Part shown: piece after piece, positions 35,901 to 47,351 of the stretch | Position numbering within the stretch: the stretch's first letter is position 1 | Layout of the letters: each line of letters starts with the position of its first letter | Assembly (NCBI GenBank): GCA_950295325.1 | Contig: OX485803.1 | Coordinates: 8,432,001-8,496,000 of the forward strand | Direction: 5' to 3' | Origin: Polytrichum commune | Lineage: Eukaryota > Streptophyta > Polytrichopsida > Polytrichales > Polytrichaceae | DNA length: 64,000 nt | The notes under the pieces: model-generated | What the model saw: only the letters and a program-made list of their open reading frames with translations | Databases searched by the model: none | What the model was told of the DNA's origin: nothing | Made by a program: the position numbers and the translations under genes

Positions 35901-37698
35901 TAGATCCCACCTACTCTCCCACCACTCGGATATAAGTGCCCGGTTAAGATGCCTAATCGAACTAGGACCGTTCACCTTGGACCACCAAAATACACATCCA
36001 ATGAATTGTGAAGACCATGTCATTCAATCCATTCACTTCATATTTTGGTGATAAGTTAGATTGGAGACTCCCCGGGTAATCATGTTCAAGTTTAAATATT
36101 ATGAGGTTTGTACAAGTAAGAACAGTGGATGATACCAACTTACTCTCACTAGACTGATTTCGGTCTTTGGTGCTAATTATGTGATCGAAGAATCCTAATG
36201 GAGAAATTGATGGTCCGACTTACAGAGGTCTTGGGACGAGATAGAAGCAGGCGGCGCTCCATGATCTGCTTCTGGACAGCTTGACCCTCCTCTGACATTC
36301 TCACGCGACGGGCACGTACTCGAGCTTGGACACGAACAAGAGCTTCCATCGCTCTCAATGTTGTAGAAGCTTGCCTTCGAACAGCGTGACCGCGCACCAG
36401 CGCCTGGAGTCGAATAAGTCCCTTCAAAGCCTATTACAACGATACATTGCACACACTTTAGTGAATAAGAACAGGAAATTACTCGCACATGGTTCTCGAA
36501 ATTTACAGGTGTTTGTCCACTCTTGGGAAACCACAGCTGTAGAAGAATACAAAGGTAGGTATAATCATAATTCTAAATTGGCCTTTCCGGATAGCATAAT
36601 CCATGGATTCTTCACTGTGCTGGACAATTGACAATCAAAGTTGGCAAAAGGAAAGAAAAGAAAAAAGAAAAGAAAAAAACCAAAACAAACGAGTGATGTT
36701 CCAGAAACCATTTCAAGTCATTCGAACGGGTATAAAATCCAAGAGGCGATAGCTGTCTGGTGCTTCTTGCGATTCATCAAGGACATTAATAAAAAATATT
36801 CTTAGTTGCAAAGTTATAAGTTGCAATGACTTTCTATGAATAGGTCATTCTGGTTGTAACATATGCCAATGCGTAGTAATACTTCCTTCTCTTTCTCCGA
36901 GTTACTATTCCCGTGAAACTCAACATCTCACATGCACAGAATCTTACCAGGTGGTTGCGGAAAGCTCGTTGAATTTGAATAGCTGCCCGCTCCTCCAACG
37001 TTCCTTCATCCTCATCATCTAAGTGATTCTGGAGCTCCAGATCGGAGATGTGAACAGACTTATGCCTCTGATGAGCACGTGTTCTGGCATTGACTTCCCT
37101 GCCTGACTCTGTTTTGGATGATAGCTTGTTGTGTTCCCCTTCACCCTCGTCATACCCGAATCCTTCAGCCGATGGGAGTGGTAGCGGAGTTGGCGAGACC
37201 TTACTTGCGAAGTCCAGAGTTGTGCGCCGATTCTCCGTCGGAGATTTGTTCTGAGGTACAGTAAACCACTACCAGTCAACAACCAGCGATTGGCAATGCT
37301 GAATTATTGACATTCTACAGGGTCAAGATATGGTCTAGCCTCGAAACCTGCAAAGGCAGTGTTTGATAGAGGAACATTCTCGGACCTAAAACATGATGTC
37401 TACAGTTTACAATAAGAAACTCGAATTCCTTCAACCCAGTTGATGGACTAGGGTCTCATGTAGAATATAATTTTATTATGCATATAGAATTGCAAGAACT
37501 TCAGAAACAACATCATTATCAAGCCAAAGATGAGAGGACAAGAATCTCATAAGGCACCTAGATGGGCCTTCTGTCAAAACAATGTCAAAAAGGATAACAA
37601 CTTACTGTATCATCTTTGCCATCGATCCTTTCCTTAGAAGGCGACCTAAAAGCTTTCTTCACCGCCTTTATCCACTTGCCTGGATTAGCCTTCCCCAT
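32962..37698 (-). CDS. IQD family protein (IQ67 domain, calmodulin-binding), 588 residues
   Basis: Seven exons (minus strand): 37606-37698, 36948-37250, 36224-36430, 35620-35724, 34802-35444, 33474-33751, 32962-33099. All introns are GT-AG and the phases agree (all 0 except phase 1 between exons 5 and 6). The protein starts [19 protein letters not shown], the usual IQD N-terminus. The IQ67 domain (about residues 120-182) holds [28 protein letters not shown] and [30 protein letters not shown] follows at about 257. The C-terminal DUF4005-type region has [14 protein letters not shown] and RLSYGSP. IQD proteins bind calmodulin and usually act as scaffolds on microtubules, plasma membrane or in the nucleus. 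The first IQ motif is about six residues shorter than usual at the exon 2/3 junction. Intron 5 holds a tRNA gene and intron 6 a foldback element. Confidence 0.95.
33328..33434. mobile_element. 107-bp foldback element in IQD intron 6
   Basis: The outer ends GACAACTTATGT (33328-33339) and ACATAAGTTGTC (33423-33434) are perfect inverted copies. Inside are two more perfect hairpins, TTATGTGTACA with its inverse, and CATAACACAAC with its inverse. The three nested palindromes point to a small MITE rather than intron sequence. No clear target duplication. Confidence 0.7.
34001..34037 (+). promoter_or_regulatory. plant tRNA upstream signals
   Basis: A TATA-like ATATAATAAA lies about 31-40 bp upstream of the tRNA and a CAA at 34035-34037 just before it. 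Both are known to aid pol III initiation on plant tRNA genes. Confidence 0.6.
34041..34114 (+). tRNA. tRNA-Ile (anticodon AAU)
   Basis: A 74-nt cloverleaf. The acceptor stem GCCTTGT pairs with ACAGGGC (one G-U), followed by the discriminator A. The D-arm contains TAGCTCAGTTGGTTAGAGC, a good box A. The anticodon loop has CTAATAA, giving AAT. The T-arm CAGGTTCGAAACCTG has a perfect box B. CCA is not encoded, as expected of a nuclear gene. No intron. It lies within intron 5 of the IQD gene on the opposite strand. Confidence 0.97.
34119..34128 (+). terminator. pol III terminator
   Basis: TTTT at 34119-34122, only five bases after the tRNA, with a second TTTT at 34125-34128. Confidence 0.8.
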
Positions 37699-40541
37699 GG
37701 TTTCTCACTTCTGCTTGCAACCACAACTGTCGACATACGCAAACTCCACTTTAGCAGGGTAACTGATGAGCCAAAAAAGGAAAAACTTGGAGAGTGCATT
37801 ACAGGACTGCCCATGGTCATTGTATGCTCTTGCTATGAAATACACAGAATGCAGAAATTTGACATCTAGCGGTACTATTGCAATCAACTTGTGATGTTTA
37901 ACAAGATCGTATCGGCTTCTGGCAAAAGCCAATGTGGCCTTTGAACTGCTCATTTTCTTGACAGGCAAATTCGGGATTGTAAACAAGATTCCTTCACCCC
38001 CCAAAAAATGTCGTTGGAGGCCGCCTTGCAACAACCTTATCAGAATACTGCAGCCTGTACTGCGCTATATTACACGCTAGAAGCGAAGTGTTTCTGGTTG
38101 ACAGAGAATCCTAGTGCTCTGGAGACTCATTTTGAATCGTGCCGCATTTTTGAGACAAGTGTCAACTAGCTCGAGGGTTCGACCTGTCTTGTCCAAGCTC
38201 ATTACTAAAAATGCCATTTCTCTGAATATACTATGAGCGCAGGACTAAATTGACTTTGGCTCGACACACGGACATATCGGCAACCGTAAGAGTACGCGAC
38301 CTTACATGAACGCCAGCAAACATAGACACAAGTCGCAGTCTCCACTTACAGTCAGAGTCCAGTCGGTGACAACGACGAACTACTTCAAGTTCTCTCTCAC
38401 GAGCAGAACAGAGAGTGTAAACTTATACGAAAGTGCAACAGAAAACAGCATAAGCATAACAGCAACTGGGGGCCATCATCGTGTAGTAATCAACTCTTAG
38501 GACTTAGAACCTCAACCGATGCAAGCACTCTCGTTGGTTCTCCTAGTAGATGGATGCGTCAACGACGAAAGAATCGAGGGTGCTCATGGTGTGATCCTCA
38601 AAGAGTAATGGCCCGTCCCTTGGGGATAGTAAAGCTCCAAGACTATAAGAAAACATCCTAGCTACATGAATGTGCTGCCAAAGACAGATAGCACGGTTGA
38701 GAGAGTACTCTAGTTAATAGAAACTTAAAGGCTGGAGAGTTGCGAGATCCAAGTGAATAAGAGTTAGAACAATTTCCTCAGCTACAAGTGAATGTCCAAG
38801 TCTAGGACTCTCCTACATGCTTCGTATCACTACGCTACAAGTGCTGCAACGTACAGAAAGAGGCGCTTCAACATTCTTGTTGACGATCGTCTCAGCATTG
38901 TAGACCGGCCTGGGCCAGTGCGCAGCTTCAGGCAGCTACAACTATGGCTGCCTTACCTTGAAATTGAGCACCGCAGTCCTCGAAACTCACACAAAACAGC
39001 TACAGTAAGGAGTACATACTTAGCATACTAGAAAGTCCCAATTCATCAACACCCGATCCCGCACCGCAAACTCCTCGACGCCGAAGCGCGCGTAGCCAAC
39101 TACACTTTACCTCCTAATCCTCCTAATCTCTCTCTCTCTCTCGCTCTCTTAAAGTGTACCACGAGCCAGAGGCCGCTCACATGCGAGCATCGCAACAACC
39201 GAGGAGATCCTAAGCTGAAAGCGGCTCAAAAAAGCTCAAAAAATCTCCGAAAGGCTCATAAGACTTCAATTCAAGGGCCAGACATTGACGCAGAGAGGCT
39301 CACTCGAGTTGTGCACAATGCGGGACAGGGCTTTGGATGCGATGGCGAGGGCATGCAAAGTGAGCATGGAGGCAATGGAATGGAGGACAAGGTGCAGAGA
39401 GCAGCGCGAAAAGGGAGGGAAAGCGAAGGGAAAGCGAAGGGAAGAGCCAGTTTTTTCCCCCTACCGACCCGTCCTGCCCGGGGAGGCCTGCCCGCCCCTG
39501 CACAGGGGCAGGTAGGTATTCTAGCACCGTTGGGCCAGTATATAGGTGAATGGGCGGTATCCACAATAATCAATGTCAACAATAATGGCACCAAAGAACC
39601 TGCCCGTGGCTATCATATTTGTGGGTCATATCCTTCAAGTATTGATACTTGATGGCGTATAACAAGATGAGTGGATCTTTCTATATCAAAGTTCTTATTT
39701 GGGCCAATATCATCATAATATTATGATATTGATATTAGAGTTATAAAGTATGAAGGTTCTTGAACGGTATATAGACCTTAGTGATATTGAAAACAAAAAT
39801 GTCTTTGAATACATGTACCCTATCAATAGCGCATATATAGATAGATAGATAAGAGTATATTGGCCCGACATTGGTTCTTACCTATCCGATAGGTCTTGCC
39901 CACTCTACATGGGGACATGTAGACTGGGAAGTACCTATGTATATCCCAACCTTCTCTATAACTGAGGACATGTCCCGTTAAGAAGCCCAACCTTGCTACC
40001 AACCCACTGCCAATTCAACATGCACGACTACAAGTGCCCCATCCCCAGCTATATACCCTTCCTCTACATACAACATTAAGTTTGTGACCTTGACATTTTA
40101 CATCATCCGTATTTCATATGAATGAGTTGACTCGCTTCTTCCCTATTCCATGCATTGCAAACCACCAATGTATTATTTAAGAAATTGAATATGACATTCC
40201 AACTTCAAAATCATTTCCGTTGAAGCTTTGTTGTGTTTGATACAATAAGGATGTCATTTCCCAACACCTACCATTGGGGACCTTGCAATGAGAACATGCC
40301 CCATATAGATTTGTTATTGACAGATCCTTGTGTAACCTCCACAAAGTAATTTGGTCCATCTCTAATGGGCCAGATTTAGATGTTAATGTGAATTAAAATA
40401 ACAATGCCCGGGCTCTACATAGCAATCGGCGTTTTCACCCTCCCCTTTACCGGGTTCTTAGGTTCTCAAGGTTTGATGGAGGTGGTACGAGCAGGTGGGT
40501 TTCTGTTTACAATTCGGAGAGATTAGTTGGGTTTTGAGCTA
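37699..40541. other. IQD upstream region; no other gene recognised
   Basis: The IQD promoter and leader must lie at the low-coordinate side. A CT microsatellite occurs at about 39126-39148. A GC-rich block at about 39270-39530 has open frames on both strands, none recognised; GCGAAGGGAAA-type short repeats lie inside it. Confidence 0.4.
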
Positions 40542-40748
40542 GTTACAGGTGAACCGGTTGAGTTTGAGAAATAAGCGGTTGAAGTTCAAGACTTCAGAAA
40601 CATTACCGATCATTTAAGAGGAATCTATGGAATATGCCTAGAATTAATAAAGAAAAACCGGAAGATCGCAACCTGTAACCGGTTGGACTTGGAAACACTA
40701 GGATCTTTGACCGAATATGTCCAAAAAACTCCTCGGGCACCGGTTTTG
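40542..40748 (+). repeat. single diverged copy of the 160-bp array unit with leader
   Basis: The leader (GTTACAGGTGAACCGGTTGA, then GAGTTTGAGAAATAA) and one unit (AATCTATGGAATATGCC, CCTGTAACCGGTTGGACTTG, CACTAGGATCTTTGA) match the locus at 15280-16140. There is no tandem amplification here. Confidence 0.8.
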
Positions 40749-41071
40749 AGTACAAAAATTGTGCTGGAGGAGGTTTGAGGTTGCTTCAGAAATGTGAGGA
40801 CTCTGCTAAAATAGTGCGCGAGTTTATCTATTTTGGTGTTTGGTTGGGCTTTAAGGTTATTGGTGTGGCCTGGTAATGGTTTTTCATTTTGAATTGTTGA
40901 AGTTTTTGGTGGGTTTTGTGTGTGTACACAACAAGCCTTCAACTACTCAAAGTGTGAAGGTCATGGTTTTCTATTTTCCTGGTTGAATCTTCTGGTGTGT
41001 TCAGCGATGCTACTTGGTGGAGCGTTTTGCAGAACCAACAAATGCTCGGAGATGATCAGCAGGAGGCGTAC

Positions 41072-41260
41072 CTGAATCGGGAGAGAACGGTTCGAACGAC
41101 TTTCGATCTGGTGATGATGTGCAGCAGCTGACGACGAACCCAATGCGGCTTGCTGATGAACTTCCCACCGCCTCTCACCTTTTGCTTCTCTGCAGCCCAA
41201 AGCTACGACATTGCAGTGAGATGAAACGTGGTAGTTTTCGATGAGGGAGACAACAATCAT
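41072..41260 (-). CDS. possible first exon of an unidentified gene
   Basis: The minus strand has a TATA-like GTATATAC near 41375, a leader of about 80-90 nt with CTCTC tracts, an ATG at 41260 opening MIVVSLIENYHVSSHCNV, and a strong donor (CAG then GTACGC) after residue 63. No downstream exon could be joined with confidence and the protein is not recognised. It could be a gene fragment moved here, or chance. Confidence 0.25.
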
Positions 41261-41426
41261 GTTTTTGAGTGAGTCTTAGAATGAAGAGAGAGGTCTGGAA
41301 TGTTTGAAAATTTGAGAGAAATCAGTTCAACGTGTTTGTTAATGGAGAGGATGTGAAAGAGGCTGTTCAGTATATACGTGTGAATGACTATTAATTGTCA
41401 GAGAGCTGTTTGGTTTCCTAAGGATT

Positions 41427-42251
41427 GTGGTTGCAGCAGTATTTGAAGAGATTTGGTGTCAGAACAACAGTCTGTCTCTTGCCGATGTCCTAGTTCACAC
41501 CTGGGGACTTTATGCAGGATGCTGCAGCTATCAGATGATCAGCGTTACGAAGAAGCACGGAGAAGTAAGTACCCCCAGAAATAGAGAAATCCCCACCTCT
41601 AAGGAAATAGCTGCCAGGGCTTGGGGGGAGAATGAACCTGCAGTGGAATTCCTGGGAATACTTGTTGAAACGAGCCACGCTCCTCAACGAGCTTGCTTGT
41701 CGGCCGCTTTTTGGTCACCCCCTTCAACTTCCGACACCACAACTTGGGAAAGTAGAGGGCGAATATTTTGGCATATTCCAGCTTCTAAGGACCTTATATA
41801 TGTTTGTTCGCCAGCAGCCTCTGGGGTCTCTTGAAGCTACTTGGTGTCCGTCAAGATATCTAGCTGTTCGGTAAATGCTGGTAGCGCCAGTTGGAAACAC
41901 TCAATTTGTGTACTGCGGAGAGTACTGTGCTTCTCAAATGCTCACTCTTGTACTCTAGCTCTTCTTCCAGCTTTGCTTCATGCGATGAATGGCCGACCTC
42001 CAAGGTCAGGTGTGAGCCTGAGCTTTGAAAGGAAAGATGTATGTGTGCCTGGAAAGAAGGAAGGTGAGTTTCAAGGTATCTTTTCGGTGATTGCAGGTAG
42101 CACTAACGAGGTTCTGAGGGGAAAAATAACACCCGCAGACTCTAGGAAAAACTTAAGAATGTCGGCGTTACCAAAAGTGACCATGCAAGTTCGAGCAGTA
42201 CTGTCTGTCTGTCTATCTATCTCACGGGTGCTTCTTGTGGCGATCCTTTGA
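41427..42251. other. gene-like but unassigned region
   Basis: Both strands have overlapping open stretches with balanced composition. Plus strand: 41427-41834, 41632-41874 and 41841-42251. Minus strand: hydrophilic, helix-like text between about 41600 and 42000. Composition resembles worn coding sequence, but neither strand gives a recognisable protein. I do not call a gene. Confidence 0.3.
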
Positions 42252-42269
42252 TGAAAGGCCCGGCTAGCT

Positions 42270-42850
42270 CAAACCCATACCTGCCTCGCCCATTTCCCAT
42301 CTTTCATCTCACAGCCACTTCACTCCTCAACTGCACTCCACTCATCGCAAAACTTGCTCCCTGCACACGCACCTCCAAAACAACATGAAATCATCAACAA
42401 ATTGCAATGCAGAAATTATTTATGCGCAACCGTGGTATGATAACCCAGTAGTATTGGCAGCAACTCGAAACTGGGAGCCCAAAGACTGGGAGCTCAACTT
42501 CAAAATGCACTAAAAGCTTCAAACATGTTCGTGCCCTAGCTCCTCCTCACCCATCCTTGCCTCGCCCACTTCCCCAACTTTGGATCTCAAACACACTTCA
42601 CCCATCACAACACTCGCTCTCTTCACACCTCCAAAACGACATGAAGTCATCAACAAATTGATTGCAATGCAGGAATAGTATATGGGCAACCGTGGTAAGC
42701 CAACCCAGTTACTGGCGCCTCAAACACTGGGAGCTCAACTTCAAAATGCACAAAACCTTCAGACATGTTCCTGCCCTAGCTCACACCCATCCCTGCCTCG
42801 CCCACTTCCCCAACTTCTGATCTCAAACCCACTTCACTCCTCGGCACTCC
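42270..42850 (+). repeat. imperfect tandem repeat, about 2.5 units of 236-276 bp
   Basis: The block CCTCGCCCACTTCCC recurs at about 42284, 42560 and 42796. Other shared blocks are GGGAGCTCAACTTCAAAATG and AACATGAAATCATCAACAAA. No gene. Confidence 0.85.
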
Positions 42851-43080
42851 AACCACCCCCAAAAAAACACGAAAATCCATCCACAAACTGGGTAGCGCAG
42901 TCTTCTGTCAGGCCGGCGAGGGAAGTGAAAAATTACCTGAGACTCAATCTGCAAATCCGGAATGCACAGACAATCTTCAGAGCGCCTGCAACGATCGGTA
43001 GGAAAGGATTCCGCGGAGAGCCTCGGGGTTAAACTTATGCGGAGCGTCCTCGAGCTCTCTCTGGGTTCAAGAGTGAACTA

Positions 43081-45362
43081 CAGTGCCGAAACCAACCATG
43101 CCATAAATACCTACTTCACTCCGACAATAATGCATACATCCATTCTTGAAGTGGAAATGCCACATGTCACAAGCCATTGATTCAAATGGTAGGAAGTTCA
43201 TATGACACCACCACCACCACCACCACCACAACAACAAGGGCTTCCCAAAAAAAATCTATTCTAATTTATTATTCAGTTTTTTTTAATAAACTACTTGACA
43301 TGGTAAGATGTGCGTTATTTGGATACTTTTCTTGTTGCACCCACTTCTGGTACGATATTATGATCAAATATGCAATTAGTGTGAGATGGCTAGCAAATCC
43401 AAATCGTAGTCATTTGCCTTATGGTTTTTGGAGCTCATATGAACGTCCTATTCGTTAACAAAGTGAGCATTCTGATGTTTAGTGAGTGGCTGGATATAGG
43501 TCCCAAATCAAGTAGATTGTTGAGCTTAGAATGGTTAGCATATTTTGAGCATGTAATCCAATCTCTTCCAAACATATGCAGTTTTGGTGTTTGTTTTTAG
43601 ATCCATGTCTAACCACATGACCACTCAAATACAGGTGCCTTGATTATTGCCACGTTGGATTTGAGGCGAGTCTACGTTACTCCCATGTAGCTCAAGTATG
43701 AACATCATTAACATCCCTTTGGTCGGTCCGTAATGTGTTCATAGGAGCATCCCACCGTTTTGAATGTCTCAACTCTTGACTCTCATCCATCATCCGGCCT
43801 CTCCAAAGAATCCGGAGGAATATTTGTATTAGTGTCCCAACCTTCGGGGCATGATAGCATGCCAAGTAACGTACATGGGCATCACAAGGGGTTGGCATTT
43901 AATTGTCAAGGGTACATCAAGAGTACGTTTTAAAGGTCATGGGGGTCGAATCGGGTGTGTAAGGATACTCATGACATTGGGGTGGGTGACAAATGATATA
44001 GGACAAATGCTTGGGACTCCCTATGTCGCCCAACCACGTTATAAACTCGTATTGAACGTAAAATTGGACAATTGTTTTAGTATATGGACTTCTCAGTTGT
44101 TGCAATTCTACGGACGGTGTGTGTTGATGTAATATCAATATATCAAAATTCATGGAAAACATGTGAACCCTCAATGATTGTTTGAGAGTTGTGATATTAA
44201 AACATGGAAATATCAATTCATTTTTTATATGAAATTTTTATGATGAAAATTGATGAACAGTAATAAAAACATAATCATCTTTGTGTACAGTATTGAAGGA
44301 AGATGCCATATAGATCAACATTTTGTAATTTTGGACTAGGTCTTAGTCCGGTTTACTCGAGTATCAATTTTATATTGAAATTGGTTACAAAGGAACCCAA
44401 TTTGAATCCTATTACTAAGGATTAACGTTTGGAAGCACATGTTGTTATGAATGTTTTAAGTGTGAAAATGTTTATTACCCATATAATGTGAGTAGTCAAT
44501 ATGCCCATCAATGATCACGAAATAACTACTATGTAAATAAAGGGGCGTAACTCCAAATTACTATTTGAGAAACTTGATGTAGTCGGCACTTGAAAAATCA
44601 AAATCAAAAATAAATATGAACCTCCTTCCCTGGGACCAAAGATAAACTTCTCCATACAAGCTAGCCTCTCATTCATACAAAGGATCCATACAATGAATGG
44701 TTCTAACATTTTCACGGGATGATTGAGGGTGGCTAAATTCCACTACATAAAATAAGGATATTCAAATGTCAATGGCTGATTAAGTTACCAAAGTATAAAG
44801 ATTCAACATGTTACATTGTTGCCTAGTTATCAACCAACCATGTCCATTTACAAATTTACTACCTAGTCACGACCACGTTTTATGAGATTGTCCTACTCTA
44901 TTTGACCTTTAGCCTCCTTTCCACCCGATGGTTACATGGAGTTCGGGGAATCTTGAACTTTGGGGCTTTGTATAAGATGAGCACACCCAAAACCGACACA
45001 CTAATAAGCGCCAAGCATAGTTTCTATAATTACAACGGTCAAGCCTCTCCCCTTTTTTGTTCTTCTTCTCAAATCCTCAAATTGGAAGTGCACAAGCTCA
45101 ACCACGAAGTTATTGCTACTTATCGCGTTCGTGTGTTTGCACAGGTCGGCTCACTTTGTACTACCCCGAATCATGGGAAATTCTTATTTAATCTCGTGGG
45201 ATTAAATAAGGAGCCCTCGTGGGAGGTCATACTTACATGTGACTTCCAAAGCTAGTCAACCAAAGGATTTGTGGTAGTCAAAAGTGGGCCGATTGCATTA
45301 TGTAGTTGCTACCCTCACAACTTCCACAACGGTACCGTTCTCCTAGTAATTACTTCACTTTA
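43081..45362. other. no recognised gene
   Basis: A CAC microsatellite lies at about 43207-43230. The frame at 44902-45255 (117 codons) has a plausible composition but no family I can name; the others are short. Confidence 0.45.
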
Positions 45363-45600
45363 GGGTAGGTTTACATTAGGGTCCGGGTCCAAGGAATTAG
45401 GGGTCCAAACACCTTTTAATGTACCTCATTTTTCAATCTCAAGATTGAACCAAGTTTTAAAGTGGGTCTCTTAAATTAAGTGGAGTATTTTCTTGAGTCA
45501 AGTTTGTCAGTTTTGGTGAGAAAACTTGATAAGTTGTTAGCATCATTCCAGTTTTACATGTTTTGGACTCACCGATCGAACGGACCCAAGTGTGAACTCC
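45363..45600. mobile_element. Tourist-like MITE (diverged)
   Basis: It starts GGGTAGGTTTACATTAGGGTCC-like after TTA and ends with the inverse of GGAGTTCACACTTGGGTCC before TTG. The interior is short and not shared with the other members. Confidence 0.5.
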
Positions 45601-46529
45601 TTGGGTCTAATTTTTTCCTCTCGGTCATTGAGATCACTTGATTTTCATAGTTTGGTTTTAGTCGCAGACCCCAATAGAAACTCAATGAACGTTAATCAAC
45701 AAGGTGAGCATTTAACAATGTGTGAAATATCCCACGGTTTATGCTTGAATCCTTCTCTCGTTCTTCTTGACGTCTACAATGCTTAACATGAGTACGATAG
45801 AAGTGAATCATGATGTAGTGGGGAAGCATATCCACAAACTCTTCTTGAAAGAGGGAGCAAATCCAAGGCTCTTATCCATTAGACATTGTTCATCTCCAAT
45901 GATTTGTGTAGGCAGAATCCCCAAATTGACAAGACAATGTATCCATCGTGCTTGAAAATGTCATGCGCCCTCGATCTAGAGACGGTGGCACAAGCACAAT
46001 CAAATAGGTAGGCTCAAAACATAGAAAGAATGAGGGCTTTGACATCAATTGATCACGTTCAATTTCAACAAGCCATGTTGACCTCAACATACAGTTGTTC
46101 ACTAATAATATATGCAAGAGTAAGTACTAATGTTGTCAGTTAACCGATTGATAAGTTGATATACCTATCATGGTTATAGATAATAAAAAATATGTATAGA
46201 GTTGTCAATATTTCCAAGATAGGAATTTTCTTAGATAAACATATATCTCCATGATTGCAGTCATTAATATACCATAAAAAAAACGGTTGTTGTTGATGGT
46301 TTCCCATCTTGCTTACCAATCTCATATCATTATTTTCTTATAATAGTTATTCCACTTTGAATACCTCAATTAAAATATTAGCATGATTCATTTCATATTT
46401 TCATATTTTCATACAAAATGCCATAATTAATCTTGAGATTGGGGATACCTATTAACACCTGCATAAGATAACACGTGCAGTTTGGTTATCAATCCGATGT
46501 CAATGAATGTGGAAATATGAATCACGTTA
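45601..46529. other. gene-free stretch
   Basis: Short unrecognised frames only; AT-rich. Confidence 0.5.
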
Positions 46530-46773
46530 TATGTGTTGCAATTACCGTCACTTACCAAGTGATGACTTCTCATCCCAATTTCAATCACCCCCATGACAAT
46601 ATTTCATCACACGTTGCGGACACGTGGAGAAGGTAGGGTTTTGGCCCATGGACGAAACTCATCCATCCTCCTCCATGACAATCATTCGTAGGCTTAATTC
46701 CATAAGAGGCGTCATCCGAAAAGTGAGCATAGTGACATAAAATACCATATGACACGAACTATCATATTTAGTG
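46530..46773 (+). mobile_element. CACTA-ended MITE, right part
   Basis: It matches the right two thirds of the 381-bp element at 12919 (GTGTTGCAATTA, TTTCAATCA, CCATGACAATA and following) and ends CATATTTAGTG followed by TA. The left part is missing. Confidence 0.7.
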
Positions 46774-47042
46774 TAGTGGTCGGTTCTCCTCCGCGGTCCG
46801 TGTCTTGGACTTGTCATCTCACATTAATTTCAAAGTGAATCATAATAGTCCTGCTCTTTCTCCCTTTGTAAGTTTGTACCACTCCTCTCTTCACTTTGCA
46901 ATCATGCCATTTGAAGATTTCCAAGGGGGAGTAACATACTAGACTTACCCACAACATTCAACACATAGGGTTTTGATGATACCTTGGGGAGCTATCATCA
47001 AGTCTAGGCTCCTTTCTTGAAGTACTTCTCAATGAATCTAAA

Positions 47043-47351
47043 GGTGGGTTTACATTATGAGGGTCCCAAGACCGAAGAAACTCCAAAACCAAGCAATCCC
47101 ATTGGTTGAGGGCAAATTTTGGGCCCAAGGAGTTTGCCGACACCATGATCCGAGTCCAAAGCATGTGGAAACGAAGTGGCATTAACTTGGCACCACCCTC
47201 CACCAAAACTCGTACAGTATGTCCCAGCTCAAGAAAACTCTCCACTCCATTTGAGAAGTCTGACTTCTGAGCTTGGGGTCCAGTTTTCAGTCCGAAAGTA
47301 AGGTCTGTTGATTGGTGGTCTGGCCCATGCGGATTATGATATGAACCCACC
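47043..47351. mobile_element. Tourist-like MITE (diverged)
   Basis: The ends GGTGGGTTTACATTATGAGG and, inverted, GGTGGGTTCATATCATAATC. A minus-strand frame of 140 codons crosses it but has no recognisable protein. Confidence 0.55.

Noticed and set aside
36195-36488. Minus-strand 97-codon frame in the IQD gene
   Set aside because: It is an out-of-frame reading of IQD exon 3, whose true frame encodes the IQ67 domain.
38160-38190. GGGTTCGACC, a possible tRNA T-arm
   Set aside because: No acceptor stem or D-arm can be folded around it.
39271-39652. GC-rich block with frames of 76-113 codons on both strands
   Set aside because: The frames contradict each other, contain low-complexity repeats and match no known protein.
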